From the NCBI GenBank assembly GCA_965284565.1, contig OZ260100.1, forward strand, positions 1 through 64,000: a stretch of DNA of 64,000 nucleotides, given 5' to 3'. This document shows positions 54,662 through 64,000 of this stretch, piece after piece (position 1 is the stretch's first letter; the number at the start of each line of letters is the position of its first letter). The notes below the pieces were generated by a model. It had not been told where the DNA came from and did not search any database. It was given only the letters and a program-made list of their open reading frames with translations. Made by a program: the position numbers and the translations under genes. The DNA is from BRH-c54 sp965284565 (lineage in GTDB: Bacteria; Bacteroidota; Bacteroidia; Flavobacteriales_E; Vicingaceae).

Positions 54662-54684
54662 GTTTGTAGCTTGTAGCTACAAAC
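54662..54684. repeat. REP-like hairpin after transposase remnant
   Basis: GTTTGTAGC (54662-54670) pairs with GCTACAAAC (54676-54684), followed by GATTCGTAACTAC. RAYT elements are bordered by such hairpins, so this is probably the element's right end. A further 60 bp separate it from the 38-bp repeat. Confidence 0.55.
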
Positions 54685-54744
54685 AGCGATTCGTAACTAC
54701 TAAAAAAATACTTTTTTATTTTAACGTACGCTAGTACCAATAAG

Positions 54745-54782
54745 CCTTATAAAGAATTTTAGCTGATAAAAAGTAACACTAC
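54745..54782. repeat. 38-bp dispersed repeat, copy 2
   Basis: Matches 22347-22384 in 36 of 38 positions. It lies directly upstream of the TAAGTATTT boxes of the third LytTR gene. Copy 1 is upstream of the toxin genes, with no TAAGTATTT boxes after it. Function unknown; it may be another dispersed element or a regulatory site. Confidence 0.6.
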
Positions 54783-54797
54783 TCAAAAATTCAATAG

Positions 54798-54866
54798 TAA
54801 GTATTTTTACTTATTAACCTAAGTATTTTTGCGTATTTTATTTTTGATTTAAAGATTATATATTAG
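54798..54866 (+). promoter_or_regulatory. Promoter with TAAGTATTT boxes for third LytTR gene
   Basis: TAAGTATTT at 54798-54806 and 54820-54828 (22 bp apart), then TGCGTATTT at 54830-54838 (10 bp on) and a -7-like TATATTAG at 54859-54866, seven bases before the ATG. From the second box to the start codon it is nearly identical to 18052-18108. Confidence 0.6.
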
Positions 54867-54873
54867 CAGCCTG

Positions 54874-55335
54874 ATGAATGATCAAATACATAATATACAA
54901 AATGCACGAATTCATGTTAAAGAATTGCAAAAAGCGATAGACAGTAATATGCAAAAAATCTGTTTGCTTGAATCTCAAATACATGAGCTTTTAAAAATTC
55001 GACAATCTTCAACTATACCAATTAAAGGAATCTCTAAAATTAATTTTGTCCCCATTAATCAAATTCAATATTTTAAAGCAAGTCAATCTTATACTAATGT
55101 AATTACAGAAAAACATAATATTATTTTAGCTACTAAATCAATTAGAGAATTTGAAACATTATTAGGAGATTATTTTTTCTTTAAAATAAACAAGAGCGTA
55201 CTTATAAATACACAGAAGATACATTCATTTGATAAAAAGAGTAATCAAATCATTATGAGTAATAATGATTCATTTGAAATAGCTAGGAGAAGAAAATGTG
55301 ACTTTTTATCAGTAATAGATAATATTTTAAAATAG
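54874..55335 (+). CDS. LytTR-domain regulator, paralogue of the 18106 gene
   Basis: 153 residues: coiled coil (about 1-45, KELQKAIDSNMQKICLLESQ) and LytTR domain (about 52-150, FFKINKSVLIN, then ARRRKCDFLS). It differs from the 18106 product mainly in the middle of the DNA-binding domain, with a four-residue insert near VITEKHN. No receiver domain is present. It is followed by the second copy of the putative small RNA. The two cassettes lie on either side of the toxin and eCIS genes. Confidence 0.88.
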   Translation: MNDQIHNIQNARIHVKELQKAIDSNMQKICLLESQIHELLKIRQSSTIPIKGISKINFVPINQIQYFKASQSYTNVITEKHNIILATKSIREFETLLGDYFFFKINKSVLINTQKIHSFDKKSNQIIMSNNDSFEIARRRKCDFLSVIDNILK

Positions 55336-55422
55336 ATTTTATTCTATATGTTAATATAATGTTGGAAGTAATAAAATCAAAAATCTGAAATAATATTTAT
55401 AAAAGTATTATATTTGTTTTTT

Positions 55423-55557
55423 TGAATTATTTTCATTTTTAATTCACTAAAATAAAAAACGTTAATAGATTACACGAAAATAGGCCTTTAAAAGGCGTGA
55501 GTAAAATCCCAGCTAGGTCACAGAAAAAGCTCTGAAATTTGAATTTCAGAGCTTTTT
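55423..55557 (+). ncRNA. Putative small RNA downstream of LytTR gene (copy 2)
   Basis: A TATATTTG -7 box (55409-55416) precedes about 135 nt ending at a terminator. Shared with copy 1 are TTCACTAAAA (55443-55452), CGAAAATAG (55475-55483) and the 31-nt block 55498-55528. The hairpin between them is GCCTTT/AAAGGC here and ACATTT/AAATG-type in copy 1, so the bases change while pairing is kept. Inside the 31-nt block GTGA (55497-55500 region) can pair with TCAC around CCCAGCTAGG. The start is approximate; a conserved 3' UTR is the alternative. Confidence 0.5.
55524..55557 (+). terminator. Rho-independent terminator of small RNA copy 2
   Basis: AAAAGCTCTGAAATT pairs with AATTTCAGAGCTTTT with a two-base loop and a T-rich tail. 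The stem sequence differs from that of copy 1, but the position relative to the conserved block is the same. Confidence 0.85.
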
Positions 55558-55582
55558 GTTTTTTTATTAGTCTTCTTCTTAA

Positions 55583-55738
55583 TTAAAAAGGTTTATTTCC
55601 TCTTATAATTCTTAACAATACTGCAATTACGGCAATTACCAAAAGTATATGAATTAAATTACCTAGATTAAAACCAACGAATCCTATAATCCATAATATG
55701 AGTAATATAATTGCTATTGTATATAATAAATTTCCCAT
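55583..55738 (-). CDS. Small membrane protein, lmo0937 family
   Basis: 51 residues, too short for usual gene lists. The sequence MGNLLYTIAIILLILWIIG, then LIHILLVIAVIAVLLRIIRG has the two-helix pattern of the lmo0937 family, small membrane proteins often induced by stress. The function is not established. It lies 41 bp after the beta-barrel gene in the same direction and may be co-transcribed. Confidence 0.75.
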   Translation of the reverse strand: MGNLLYTIAIILLILWIIGFVGFNLGNLIHILLVIAVIAVLLRIIRGNKPF

Positions 55739-55779
55739 AACATTTTTTTTATACATTAAACATTTAATTAATTATTGGT

Positions 55780-56412
55780 TTAGAAAACTATACCGACTGT
55801 AGCTTGTAATAACATGTTTTTATACTGAGGTGTTGACGAAGTTCCATCTCCATGATTATTCTGTAAATCCCATGAAGCTCTACCACCAATTATAAAGTTG
55901 CTTATGTTTATATCTAATCCTACTACAGCCCCCATAGTATTCTTACGCAGGTTTTCATTTTCAAAATCATCTTCATCATTAATGTCAATACCAAACCCAG
56001 TAAATTCATCTTTTCTAGATAATAAATAAGAATATTGAGGTCCTGCTAATAAAGTAATATTTTTAACCGGCTTAAAAGCAAATAATAAAGGGACATCTAT
56101 ATAGTTGGCCGTTCTTTCTAATTTATATTCACTTCCAAAAATAGTTCCCTCGCCTTTAAATCCTTTTTGAGAAAACATTACTTCAGGATGAAAACCTAAG
56201 TAAGTACCTATAGGAATTGCTATAAAACCACCTACAGCCATACCATAACTGGGATCGGCAACAAACTCATCATTATTTTCATCATAAATATTAGCTTTAT
56301 TAACCCCTATTTTGGCTCCTATTCTAAGTTCATCTCTATTATCATCTTGTGCATAAGCACTCATACTTACTGTTGTAATAACCGCAAGTAATATTAATTT
56401 TAACTTTTTCAT
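55780..56412 (-). CDS. Outer-membrane beta-barrel protein (PorT/OmpA-barrel type)
   Basis: 210 residues with a signal peptide (MKKLKLILLAVITTVSMSAYA). Repeated amphipathic strands (RIGAKIGVNKANIYD, YLGFHPEVMFSQKGFKG, NITLLAGPQYSYLLS) and the final aromatic residue (LLQATVGIVF) are typical of the small porin-family barrels common in Bacteroidota. It has a small eight-strand barrel size. Its ligand is unknown. The 273 bp upstream to the tRNA gene show no further gene. Confidence 0.82.
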   Translation of the reverse strand: MKKLKLILLAVITTVSMSAYAQDDNRDELRIGAKIGVNKANIYDENNDEFVADPSYGMAVGGFIAIPIGTYLGFHPEVMFSQKGFKGEGTIFGSEYKLERTANYIDVPLLFAFKPVKNITLLAGPQYSYLLSRKDEFTGFGIDINDEDDFENENLRKNTMGAVVGLDINISNFIIGGRASWDLQNNHGDGTSSTPQYKNMLLQATVGIVF

Positions 56413-56685
56413 AATGTTATATTTTTTTAGTTTATAAATATTTTAACATTATTCATTCATCCAACGATTTATCCAAAGAACATAAATACATAATAATCAG
56501 TATTATAATTATCTTAAAATGCTTGTCATATTTTCATATTGAAAATAGTATTTTCAAATAAGAAAGATTTTACTTAAGACTAACATTGTATTAAGTAACG
56601 ATAAGCAATCACTTTTTATTAAAAAATTTCCTTCCAATTATAGGTGTTGTTACCATTTATAGTTTTAAATTTGTAATGATGTGCT

Positions 56686-56767
56686 ACCTGAGTGCTGAAA
56701 TTGGTATACAGGCACGCTTGAGGTGCGTGTGTCGTAAGGCGTGTGGGTTCGAGTCCCATCTCAGGTA
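56686..56767 (+). tRNA. tRNA-Leu (anticodon GAG)
   Basis: 82 nt: acceptor ACCTGAG / CTCAGGT, anticodon stem CACGC / GCGTG with a seven-base loop and anticodon GAG at 56720-56722, a variable arm, and a T arm GTGGG TTCGAGT CCCAT. The long variable arm fits leucine. The CCA end is not encoded. A terminator follows. Confidence 0.92.
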
Positions 56768-56775
56768 CAAAATAA

Positions 56776-56810
56776 AAAGCCGAATTATAATGTTATAATT
56801 CGGCTTTTTT
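56776..56810 (+). terminator. Terminator after tRNA-Leu
   Basis: AAAGCCGAATTATAA pairs perfectly with TTATAATTCGGCTTT around TG, followed by Ts. Confidence 0.92.
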
Positions 56811-56819
56811 AATGACCTA

Positions 56820-56850
56820 AAAAAAGAGGTTGAATTACTCCAACCTCTCT
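56820..56850 (-). terminator. Terminator of the rpoB-rpoC-DUF3467 operon
   Basis: On the minus strand AGAGGTTG (56841-56848) pairs with CAACCTCT (56825-56832) and is followed by a T-run. It lies 27 bp after the DUF3467 gene stop. Confidence 0.82.
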
Positions 56851-56876
56851 TTTAATTTACTAAAAACAATTATTTA

Positions 56877-57191
56877 TCAAGCTTCAGCAGTTGGACCTCC
56901 AAAGTTCATTGGAATTCCTCCTGTTGGGCCAGGATCTTTAATTTTACCCATTTTAGACTCAAACTTATCAATATTATCTTGTAAAGCATGTAAAAGTCTT
57001 TTGGCATGTTCTGGCGTCATCAATATTCTTGATTTAACTTTTGCTTTAGGAACACCCGGCATTACTCTTATAAAATCTATTACAAATTCTGAATTAGAAT
57101 GGCTTATAATTGCTAGGTTAGAATAAATTCCTTCAGCAATATCTTCATTTAATTCAATATTGAGTTTGTTGTCTTGGTTATCTTGATCCAT
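56877..57191 (-). CDS. DUF3467 protein following rpoC
   Basis: 104 residues with the DUF3467 pattern (YSNLAIISHSNSEFVIDFIR, MPGVPKAKVKSRILMTPEHA, KRLLHAL). The gene lies 13 bp after rpoC, its usual position in flavobacteria, and ends at a terminator. The function is unknown; its place suggests a link to transcription or to RNA polymerase abundance. Confidence 0.88.
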   Translation of the reverse strand: MDQDNQDNKLNIELNEDIAEGIYSNLAIISHSNSEFVIDFIRVMPGVPKAKVKSRILMTPEHAKRLLHALQDNIDKFESKMGKIKDPGPTGGIPMNFGGPTAEA

Positions 57192-57204
57192 TATAAATTA
57201 TTTT

Positions 57205-60200
57205 TTATTCTTGAATAATTGCATCGCTACTAGCTTTAGCTTTTGAAAGTTGTTCGTACTCTTCTTTAGATCCAACAATTAAGTTTCTAAACATTTTCAT
57301 TCCAGTTCCAGCTGGTATTAATTTACCAACAATTACATTTTCTTTCAATCCTTCTAAATCATCCATTTTACCTCTAATAGCAGCTTCATTTAAGACTTTT
57401 GTAGTCTCTTGGAAAGATGCAGCAGAAATAAAGCTATCTGTTTGAAGTGATGCTCTTGTAATTCCTTGAATAATTGGACTTGATGTAGCTGGAATTGCTT
57501 CTCTGCTTTCAACAACTTTTTTATCCATTCTCTTCAACTTAGAATTTTCATCTCTTAACTGACGAGAAGAAACAATTTGACCTGCTTTTAGCACTTCAGA
57601 ATCTCCTGAATCAGTAACGATGTATTTATCAAAAATCCAATCATTTTCTTCCATGAAATCACGTTTGTTAACGATTTCTTTTTCAAGGAATCTAGTATCT
57701 CCAGGTTGCTCGATAAGTGCTTTACGCATCATTTGTCTTACAATAACCTCAAAGTGTTTGTCATTAATTTTCACACCTTGTAAACGGTAAACCTCTTGTA
57801 CTTCATTAACAATGTATTCTTGAACGGCAGTAGGCCCTTTAATTGATAAGATATCTGAAGGAGTAGTTGAACCTTCCGAAAGTGGGTTTCCAGCTTTCAC
57901 AAAATCATTTTCTTGAACCAAAATGTGTTTAGATAAGTTAACTAAGTATTTTTTAACTTCTCCTGATCTTGATTCAACAATAATCTCACGGTTACCCCTT
58001 TTAATTTTTCCAAAAGAAACAATACCATCAATCTCAGAAACAACTGCAGGGTTAGATGGGTTTCTAGCTTCAAACAATTCTGTTACTCTTGGAAGACCAC
58101 CAGTAATATCGGCAGTACCACCAGCAGAACGAGGTATTTTTACTAAAATTTCTCCACCTTTAACCTTTGCTCCTTCATTAACTGTAATGTGAGCTCCAAC
58201 AGGTAAATTATAAGTTTTTAAAATCTCATTTTTTGAATTAACAATATTCAATAAAGGAATTTTTTTCTTGTCTTTAAACTCAGAAATTACTTTTTCAGTA
58301 AACCCAGTTTGTTCATCAGATTCCTCCTTGTAAGTTATTCCTAATTCAAAGTTTTCAAATGCTACTTTACCTTCAACTTCAGAAAGGATTACAGCATTAT
58401 AAGGATCCCAAATACAAATTTTATCTCCTTTTTTAACTTTGTCATTATTTTTTACAAATACTTGAGAACCATAAGGAATGTTTCCTGTAGTTAATACAAC
58501 ATTAGTTTTAGGATCAATAATTTTCATTTCGGCAGAACGTCCAATAACTAATTCTATTTTCTCTCCTGCTTCGTTTGTTTTTTCAATAGTTTTTAACTCT
58601 TCTATTTCAATTTTACCATCATATTTAGCGTCAACGCTAGAGATTCCAGTAATTTTAGAAGCCGTACCACCAATATGGAAAGTTCTAAGTGTCAACTGTG
58701 TTCCTGGCTCACCAATAGATTGAGCAGCAACAACTCCAACAGGTTCTCCTTTTTGAACCATTCTTCCTGTTGATAGGTTTCTACCGTAACATTTAGCACA
58801 AACACCTTTTCTTTGCTCACAAGTTAATACTGATCTAATTTCAACTTCATCAATATCTGCTGCTTGAATTACTTCAGCAATATCTTCAGTAATTTCATCT
58901 CCTGCAGCTACAATTAATTCTTCTGTTTCAGGGTGATAAATATCGTGAACAGATGTTCTTCCTAAAACTCTATCATATAAGCTTTCAACAACTTCATCAT
59001 TATTCTTTAATGCTGTAGCTATTAAACCTCTTAATGTTCCGCAATCTTCTGATGTAATAACAACATCTTGAGAAACATCAACTAATCTTCTTGTTAAATA
59101 ACCCGCATCGGCAGTTTTCAATGCTGTATCGGCAAGACCTTTACGAGCACCGTGAGTCGAGATAAAGTACTCCAATACTGATAATCCTTCTTTAAAGTTT
59201 GCTAAAATTGGATTTTCAATAATCTCTTGACCTGATGATGAACCAGATTTTTGTGGTTTTGCCATCAATCCTCTCATACCTGATAACTGACGAATTTGCT
59301 CCTTAGAACCCCTTGCACCAGAATCAAACATCATATAAATAGAGTTGAAGCCTTGGTTATCATTTTTAAGGGTATCCATTAATACATTTGTAAGTTTTGT
59401 ATTAGTGTGTGTCCAGATATCAATAATTTGGTTATAACGTTCGTTGTTAGTAATAAAACCCATGTTATAGTTGTTCATTACTTCTTCAACTTCTAAGTTA
59501 GCTTTAGCTACAAATTCCTCTTTTTCCTTTGGAATAATAATATCATCAAGGTTAAATGATAATCCACCTTTAAAGGCCATATCATAACCTAAATCTTTAA
59601 TATCATCTAAGAATTTAACCGTTTTAGTTGGTCCTGAATGTTTTAATACTTTACCAATAATATCTCTTAAAGATTTTTTAGTAAGCAAATCATTAACAAA
59701 ACCTACTTCTTCAGGAACAAGCTCATTAAATATAACTCTACCTGCTGTAGTTTCAATGGTTTTTAATACTGTTTCTCCGTTTTCAATATCAGTAGTTTTT
59801 ACTTTAATGTTAGCATGAACATTAAGTTTACCTTCATTAAGAGCAATAATTACTTCTTCTGGAGAGTAGAACATTTTACCTTCTCCGTTTACTGGATGAT
59901 CTTTAGTAGATTTTCTTTCTTTAGTTATATAATATAACCCAAGAACCATATCCTGAGAAGGAAGTGTTACTGGAGTACCATTTGCAGGATTAAGAATATT
60001 ATGCGAAGACAACATTAATAACTGAGCTTCTAAAATTGCAGCATTACCTAAAGGTAAATGAACTGCCATTTGGTCACCATCAAAATCCGCATTAAATGCA
60101 GTACATACTAATGGGTGCAAACGAATAGCTTTACCTTCAATTAATTTTGGTTGGAAAGCCTGAATACCTAAACGGTGCAAAGTAGGTGCACGGTTAAGTA

Positions 60201-61515
60201 ATACAGGATGTCCTTTTAATATATTTTCTAAAATATCCCAAACAACAGGCTCTTTTTTATCAACTATTTTTTTAGCTGATTTAACTGTTTTTACAATACC
60301 TCTTTCAATCAATTTTCTGATGATAAATGGTTTGTATAATTCAGCAGCCATGTCTTTAGGGATACCACATTCGTGTAGTTTCAAATCTGGACCAACAACA
60401 ATTACAGAACGAGCAGAATAATCTACACGTTTCCCCAATAAGTTTTGACGGAATCTACCTGATTTTCCTTTTAAACTATCTGATAAAGATTTTAATGCTC
60501 TGTTAGCATCAGTTTTAACAGCACTAGATTTTCTAGAGTTGTCTAACAATGCATCTACAGATTCTTGAAGCATACGTTTTTCGTTTCTTAAGATTACATC
60601 TGGAGCTTTAATTTCCATTAATCTTTTTAAACGATTATTTCTGATGATAACTCTTCTGTATAAATCATTTAAATCAGAAGTAGCAAATCTACCACCATCA
60701 AGAGGTACTAAAGGACGTAATTCTGGTGGAATAACTGGAACTACCTTTAATATCATCCATTCTGGTCTGTTATCAATATTTTCTTTAGATGCTCTAAAAG
60801 CTTCAACAACTTGAAGTCTTTTTAATGCTTCATTTTTTCTTTGTTGAGAAGTTTCGTTATTTGCTTTATGTCTTAAGTCGTAAGATAGGCTATCTAGATC
60901 TAATCTTTTTAATAACTCATATAAAGCTTCAGCACCCATTTTAGCGATAAACTTATTTGGGTCAGCATCATCTAAATATTGATTTTCTTTTGGAAGTGTG
61001 TCTATGATATCGAAATACTCTTCTTCTGTTAAGAAATCTAAGTATTGAATTGGTTCTCCATCAACACCATTAACACCTGCTGGATTAATTACTGCATATC
61101 TTTCGTAATAAATAATAGCATCCAATTTTTTGGTTGGTAAACCTAAAAGGTAACCAATTTTGTTAGGTAAAGATTTAAAGTACCAAATATGAGCAACAGG
61201 AACTACTAATGAAATGTGTCCCATTCTTTCTCTTCTTACTTTTTTCTCAGTAACTTCAACTCCACATCTGTCGCAAATAATTCCTTTATATCTAATTCTT
61301 TTATATTTTCCGCAATGACACTCATAGTCTTTTACAGGACCAAAAATTCTTTCACAAAATAATCCATCTCTTTCAGGTTTATAAGTTCTGTAGTTAATGG
61401 TCTCTGGTTTTAATACTTCTCCACTTGATCTTTCTAAGATAAGTTCTGGAGAAGACAAACTGATAGTAATTCTTGAAAAATTACTGTTGGTGTTTTGTTC
61501 ACGTTTAAAAGCCAT
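57205..61515 (-). CDS. rpoC: RNA polymerase subunit beta'
   Basis: 1436 residues, the normal length in Bacteroidota. It has the N-terminal zinc site ([20 protein letters not shown]), the catalytic Mg-binding NADFDGDQM near residue 475, the lid/rudder region with [20 protein letters not shown], and the second zinc site (CGTL, then [13 protein letters not shown]). The C-terminus has the usual [20 protein letters not shown] segment. It follows rpoB with a 30-bp gap and is followed by DUF3467. Intact and ordinary. Confidence 0.98.
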   Translation of the reverse strand: MAFKREQNTNSNFSRITISLSSPELILERSSGEVLKPETINYRTYKPERDGLFCERIFGPVKDYECHCGKYKRIRYKGIICDRCGVEVTEKKVRRERMGHISLVVPVAHIWYFKSLPNKIGYLLGLPTKKLDAIIYYERYAVINPAGVNGVDGEPIQYLDFLTEEEYFDIIDTLPKENQYLDDADPNKFIAKMGAEALYELLKRLDLDSLSYDLRHKANNETSQQRKNEALKRLQVVEAFRASKENIDNRPEWMILKVVPVIPPELRPLVPLDGGRFATSDLNDLYRRVIIRNNRLKRLMEIKAPDVILRNEKRMLQESVDALLDNSRKSSAVKTDANRALKSLSDSLKGKSGRFRQNLLGKRVDYSARSVIVVGPDLKLHECGIPKDMAAELYKPFIIRKLIERGIVKTVKSAKKIVDKKEPVVWDILENILKGHPVLLNRAPTLHRLGIQAFQPKLIEGKAIRLHPLVCTAFNADFDGDQMAVHLPLGNAAILEAQLLMLSSHNILNPANGTPVTLPSQDMVLGLYYITKERKSTKDHPVNGEGKMFYSPEEVIIALNEGKLNVHANIKVKTTDIENGETVLKTIETTAGRVIFNELVPEEVGFVNDLLTKKSLRDIIGKVLKHSGPTKTVKFLDDIKDLGYDMAFKGGLSFNLDDIIIPKEKEEFVAKANLEVEEVMNNYNMGFITNNERYNQIIDIWTHTNTKLTNVLMDTLKNDNQGFNSIYMMFDSGARGSKEQIRQLSGMRGLMAKPQKSGSSSGQEIIENPILANFKEGLSVLEYFISTHGARKGLADTALKTADAGYLTRRLVDVSQDVVITSEDCGTLRGLIATALKNNDEVVESLYDRVLGRTSVHDIYHPETEELIVAAGDEITEDIAEVIQAADIDEVEIRSVLTCEQRKGVCAKCYGRNLSTGRMVQKGEPVGVVAAQSIGEPGTQLTLRTFHIGGTASKITGISSVDAKYDGKIEIEELKTIEKTNEAGEKIELVIGRSAEMKIIDPKTNVVLTTGNIPYGSQVFVKNNDKVKKGDKICIWDPYNAVILSEVEGKVAFENFELGITYKEESDEQTGFTEKVISEFKDKKKIPLLNIVNSKNEILKTYNLPVGAHITVNEGAKVKGGEILVKIPRSAGGTADITGGLPRVTELFEARNPSNPAVVSEIDGIVSFGKIKRGNREIIVESRSGEVKKYLVNLSKHILVQENDFVKAGNPLSEGSTTPSDILSIKGPTAVQEYIVNEVQEVYRLQGVKINDKHFEVIVRQMMRKALIEQPGDTRFLEKEIVNKRDFMEENDWIFDKYIVTDSGDSEVLKAGQIVSSRQLRDENSKLKRMDKKVVESREAIPATSSPIIQGITRASLQTDSFISAASFQETTKVLNEAAIRGKMDDLEGLKENVIVGKLIPAGTGMKMFRNLIVGSKEEYEQLSKAKASSDAIIQE

Positions 61516-61545
61516 GTTATATAGTTGTTTTTAGTTCAAAATAAA

Positions 61546-64000
61546 TTAATTATCTAATGTTATGTTAAGTGCTAAACCTCTTAACTCATGTAATAATACA
61601 TTAAACGATTCTGGAATACCAGGTTCTGGCATTGGATCTCCTTTAACTATTGCTTCATAAGCTTTAGCTCTTCCTTTAACATCATCAGATTTAATAGTTA
61701 ACAATTCTTGAAGAATGTTTGCAGCTCCATAAGCTTCTATTGCCCAAACCTCCATTTCTCCAAAACGCTGACCACCAAACTGTGCTTTACCACCTAATGG
61801 TTGTTGTGTAATTAATGAGTATGGTCCAATAGAACGAGCATGCATCTTATCATCAATCATGTGTCCTAAACGTAACATATAGATTACTCCAACAGTTGCT
61901 GGCTGATCAAAACGATCTCCCGTTCCGCCATCATAAAGATATGTTTTACCATATTGTGGTACACCTGCTTCTATACAGTATTCGTTGATTTCTTCAACAC
62001 TAATACCATCAAAAATTGGTGTAGCAAACTTTTTTCCTAGTTTTTGACCTGCCCATCCAAGAACAGTTTCATATACCTGACCTAAGTTCATCCTAGATGG
62101 TACACCAAGTGGGTTAAGAACAATATCTACAGGCGTTCCGTCTTCTAAGAAAGGCATGTCTTCTTCTCTAACAATGTTAGCGACAATACCTTTATTTCCG
62201 TGACGTCCAGCCATCTTATCTCCAACTTTTAGTTTTCTTTTCTTAGCCAAATAAACTTTTGCCAATTTCAGAATTCCTGTTGGTAATTCATCTCCAACAG
62301 AAATAGCATATTTTTTACGTTTAAATTTACCTAAGATTTCATTTACCTTAATGTTGTAGTTATTTAAGATTTGTTTGATTAAATCATTCAACTCATCGCT
62401 TGTAGTCCAATTTTTAGAATCTACAAATACAAAATCATCAACTTTTTCTAGTACTTTAATAGTAAATTTAGTCCCTTTAGGAATAAGTACTTCATTATAG
62501 TAGTTTACAACTCCCTGACTAGTTTTGTTATTTACAACAGCATAAAGTTTATCAATCAACACTTTTTTAAGTGCTGCAACTTCTCTGTTGTATTCTTCAT
62601 CAAGTTGCTCTAAAATTGCTTTCTCTTCCGCTCTGCTTTTTCTGTCTTTAATAGCTCTTTCAAAAAGTTTTTTATCAATTACAACACCTTTTACAGATGG
62701 TTTAACTTTTAACGAAGCATCTTTAACATCACCAGCTTTATCTCCAAAGATAGCTCTTAACAGTTTCTCTTCTGGAGTTGGATCTGTTTCTCCTTTAGGA
62801 GTAATCTTACCAATTAAAATATCGCCTTCTTTAACTTCAGCACCAATTCTAATCATACCGTTTTCATCCAAATCTTTGGTAGCATCTTCGCTAACATTAG
62901 GGATATCTGCGGTTAATTCTTCTTCACCTCTTTTGGTATCTCTTACTTCAAGAGAAAACTCTTCAATATGTACAGAAGTAAATAAATCTTCTTTTACAAC
63001 TTTTTCTGAGATTACAATCGCATCCTCAAAATTATATCCTTTCCAAGGCATGAAAGCTACTTTTAAGTTTCTACCTAAAGCAAGCTCTCCTTTTTCTGTA
63101 GCATAACCTTCGCAAAGTACTTGTCCTTTTTTAACTTTATCACCTTTTCTTACAATAGGTGTTAAATTTAGACAAGTGTTTTGATTTGTTTTCTTGAATG
63201 TATATAATTCATACGTTACAGAATCTCCATCAAAACTTACTAATTGATCTTCTTCAGAACGGTTATATTTAATGGTAATATTTTTTGCATCAACATATTC
63301 TACAACACCATCAGCTTCAGCATTAATAAGCACTCTAGAGTCTTGAGCTACTCTAGCCTCTAATCCTGTACCCACAATTGGAGCTTCTGGTCTTAATAAA
63401 GGAACTGCTTGACGCATCATGTTAGATCCCATCAAAGCACGGTTGGCATCATCATTTTCTAAGAAAGGAATTAATGATGCAGCAATAGATGCAATTTGGT
63501 TAGGAGCAACATCCATTAAAGATATGTTTTCTGGCTCTGTTAAAGGAAAATCACCTTCTAGTCTAGATTTTACTTTTTCAGTTAAGAAATTACCTTTATC
63601 ATCTACTTGAGCGTTTGCTTGAGCAATAATTTTTTTATCCTCTTCTTCAGCACTTAAATAAACTACGTCTTTTTTAAAGTTTATTTTACCATCTTCAACG
63701 TGTCTGTAAGGAGTTTCAATAAATCCTAATTTGTTCACTTTTGCGTAAACACAAAGAGAAGAAATCAGACCAATATTTGGCCCCTCAGGCGTTTCAATAG
63801 GACAAAGTCTTCCGTAGTGAGTATAATGAACATCACGCACTTCGAAACCAGCTCTTTCTCTAGAAAGACCTCCTGGTCCTAATGCAGACATTCTTCTTTT
63901 ATGAGTAATCTCTGATAATGGATTAGTTTGATCCATAAATTGAGATAACTGGTTAGTTCCAAAAAAAGAATTAATTACTGATGAAAGTGTTTTAGCATTA
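61546..64000 (-). CDS. rpoB: RNA polymerase subunit beta (5' part outside window)
   Basis: About 818 C-terminal codons are present; the frame stays open to the window edge. Visible landmarks are [17 protein letters not shown] and [19 protein letters not shown] (the rifampicin-region core), [24 protein letters not shown] and [18 protein letters not shown]. In this core the residues usually changed in rifampicin resistance look wild-type (Ser in NQLSQF, Asp in QFMDQ, His in THKRR, and Ser in RMSAL). It is co-transcribed with rpoC. Confidence 0.98.
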   Translation of the reverse strand, partial: NAKTLSSVINSFFGTNQLSQFMDQTNPLSEITHKRRMSALGPGGLSRERAGFEVRDVHYTHYGRLCPIETPEGPNIGLISSLCVYAKVNKLGFIETPYRHVEDGKINFKKDVVYLSAEEEDKKIIAQANAQVDDKGNFLTEKVKSRLEGDFPLTEPENISLMDVAPNQIASIAASLIPFLENDDANRALMGSNMMRQAVPLLRPEAPIVGTGLEARVAQDSRVLINAEADGVVEYVDAKNITIKYNRSEEDQLVSFDGDSVTYELYTFKKTNQNTCLNLTPIVRKGDKVKKGQVLCEGYATEKGELALGRNLKVAFMPWKGYNFEDAIVISEKVVKEDLFTSVHIEEFSLEVRDTKRGEEELTADIPNVSEDATKDLDENGMIRIGAEVKEGDILIGKITPKGETDPTPEEKLLRAIFGDKAGDVKDASLKVKPSVKGVVIDKKLFERAIKDRKSRAEEKAILEQLDEEYNREVAALKKVLIDKLYAVVNNKTSQGVVNYYNEVLIPKGTKFTIKVLEKVDDFVFVDSKNWTTSDELNDLIKQILNNYNIKVNEILGKFKRKKYAISVGDELPTGILKLAKVYLAKKRKLKVGDKMAGRHGNKGIVANIVREEDMPFLEDGTPVDIVLNPLGVPSRMNLGQVYETVLGWAGQKLGKKFATPIFDGISVEEINEYCIEAGVPQYGKTYLYDGGTGDRFDQPATVGVIYMLRLGHMIDDKMHARSIGPYSLITQQPLGGKAQFGGQRFGEMEVWAIEAYGAANILQELLTIKSDDVKGRAKAYEAIVKGDPMPEPGIPESFNVLLHELRGLALNITLDN

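Noticed and set aside
1..64000. CRISPR arrays or complete insertion sequences
   Set aside because: No regularly spaced identical repeats and no intact transposase were seen; only the RAYT tail at 54526 is mobile-element related.

Overview
The window comes from an AT-rich Bacteroidota genome, most likely a flavobacterium-type marine or freshwater organism. The signs are -7 boxes of the TAnnTTTG type, a type IX secretion (T9SS) C-terminal sorting domain, SprB and PKD repeats, Rhs-like giant surface proteins, an rpoB-rpoC-DUF3467 cluster, and LytTR regulators without receiver domains.

Layout. (1) Positions 1-17907 on the minus strand: a long run of exported or surface proteins (YadA-like head protein, PKD/SprB protein, OmpH-like protein, lipoprotein, Rhs-like giant, and a second giant cut by the window edge), headed by a small LytTR regulator. 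(2) 18106-22338 on the plus strand: a second LytTR gene, a putative small RNA with its terminator, then three genes (alpha/beta hydrolase, exported protein, membrane alpha/beta hydrolase). (3) 22535-28351 on the plus strand: three toxins sharing a leader plus DUF4157 module but with different C-termini (ADP-ribosyltransferase, probable nuclease, probable zinc deaminase). (4) 28344-51297 on the minus strand: an 18-gene operon for an extracellular contractile injection system (eCIS; Afp/PVC/AlgoCIS type) with cap, sheath, two tube proteins, hub, VgrG-like spike, gp25, baseplate, fibre-like protein, tape measure, AAA+ ATPase and PAAR-like tip, headed by a membrane-anchored GH18 protein. (5) 51685-56412: exported fibre-like protein, T9SS metalloprotease, transposase remnant, third LytTR gene with a second copy of the small RNA, a small membrane protein and an outer-membrane beta-barrel. 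(6) 56686-64000: tRNA-Leu(GAG), DUF3467 gene, rpoC and partial rpoB.

The most notable signal is regulatory. The surface-protein run and the eCIS operon start from nearly the same 93-bp promoter/operator (about 87 of 93 bases identical by eye): a TTTG-19 bp-TACGTTTG promoter preceded by three AACGGTC-like boxes spaced 20-21 bp. On the opposite side, TAAGTATTT boxes at 22-23 bp and 10 bp spacing precede the fibre gene and both plus-strand LytTR genes. The two LytTR-small RNA cassettes are paralogous and lie on either side of the toxin and eCIS genes. Together this suggests that the eCIS, its three toxins and a set of surface proteins form one LytTR-controlled regulon. That regulon is inferred from sequence pattern, not demonstrated.
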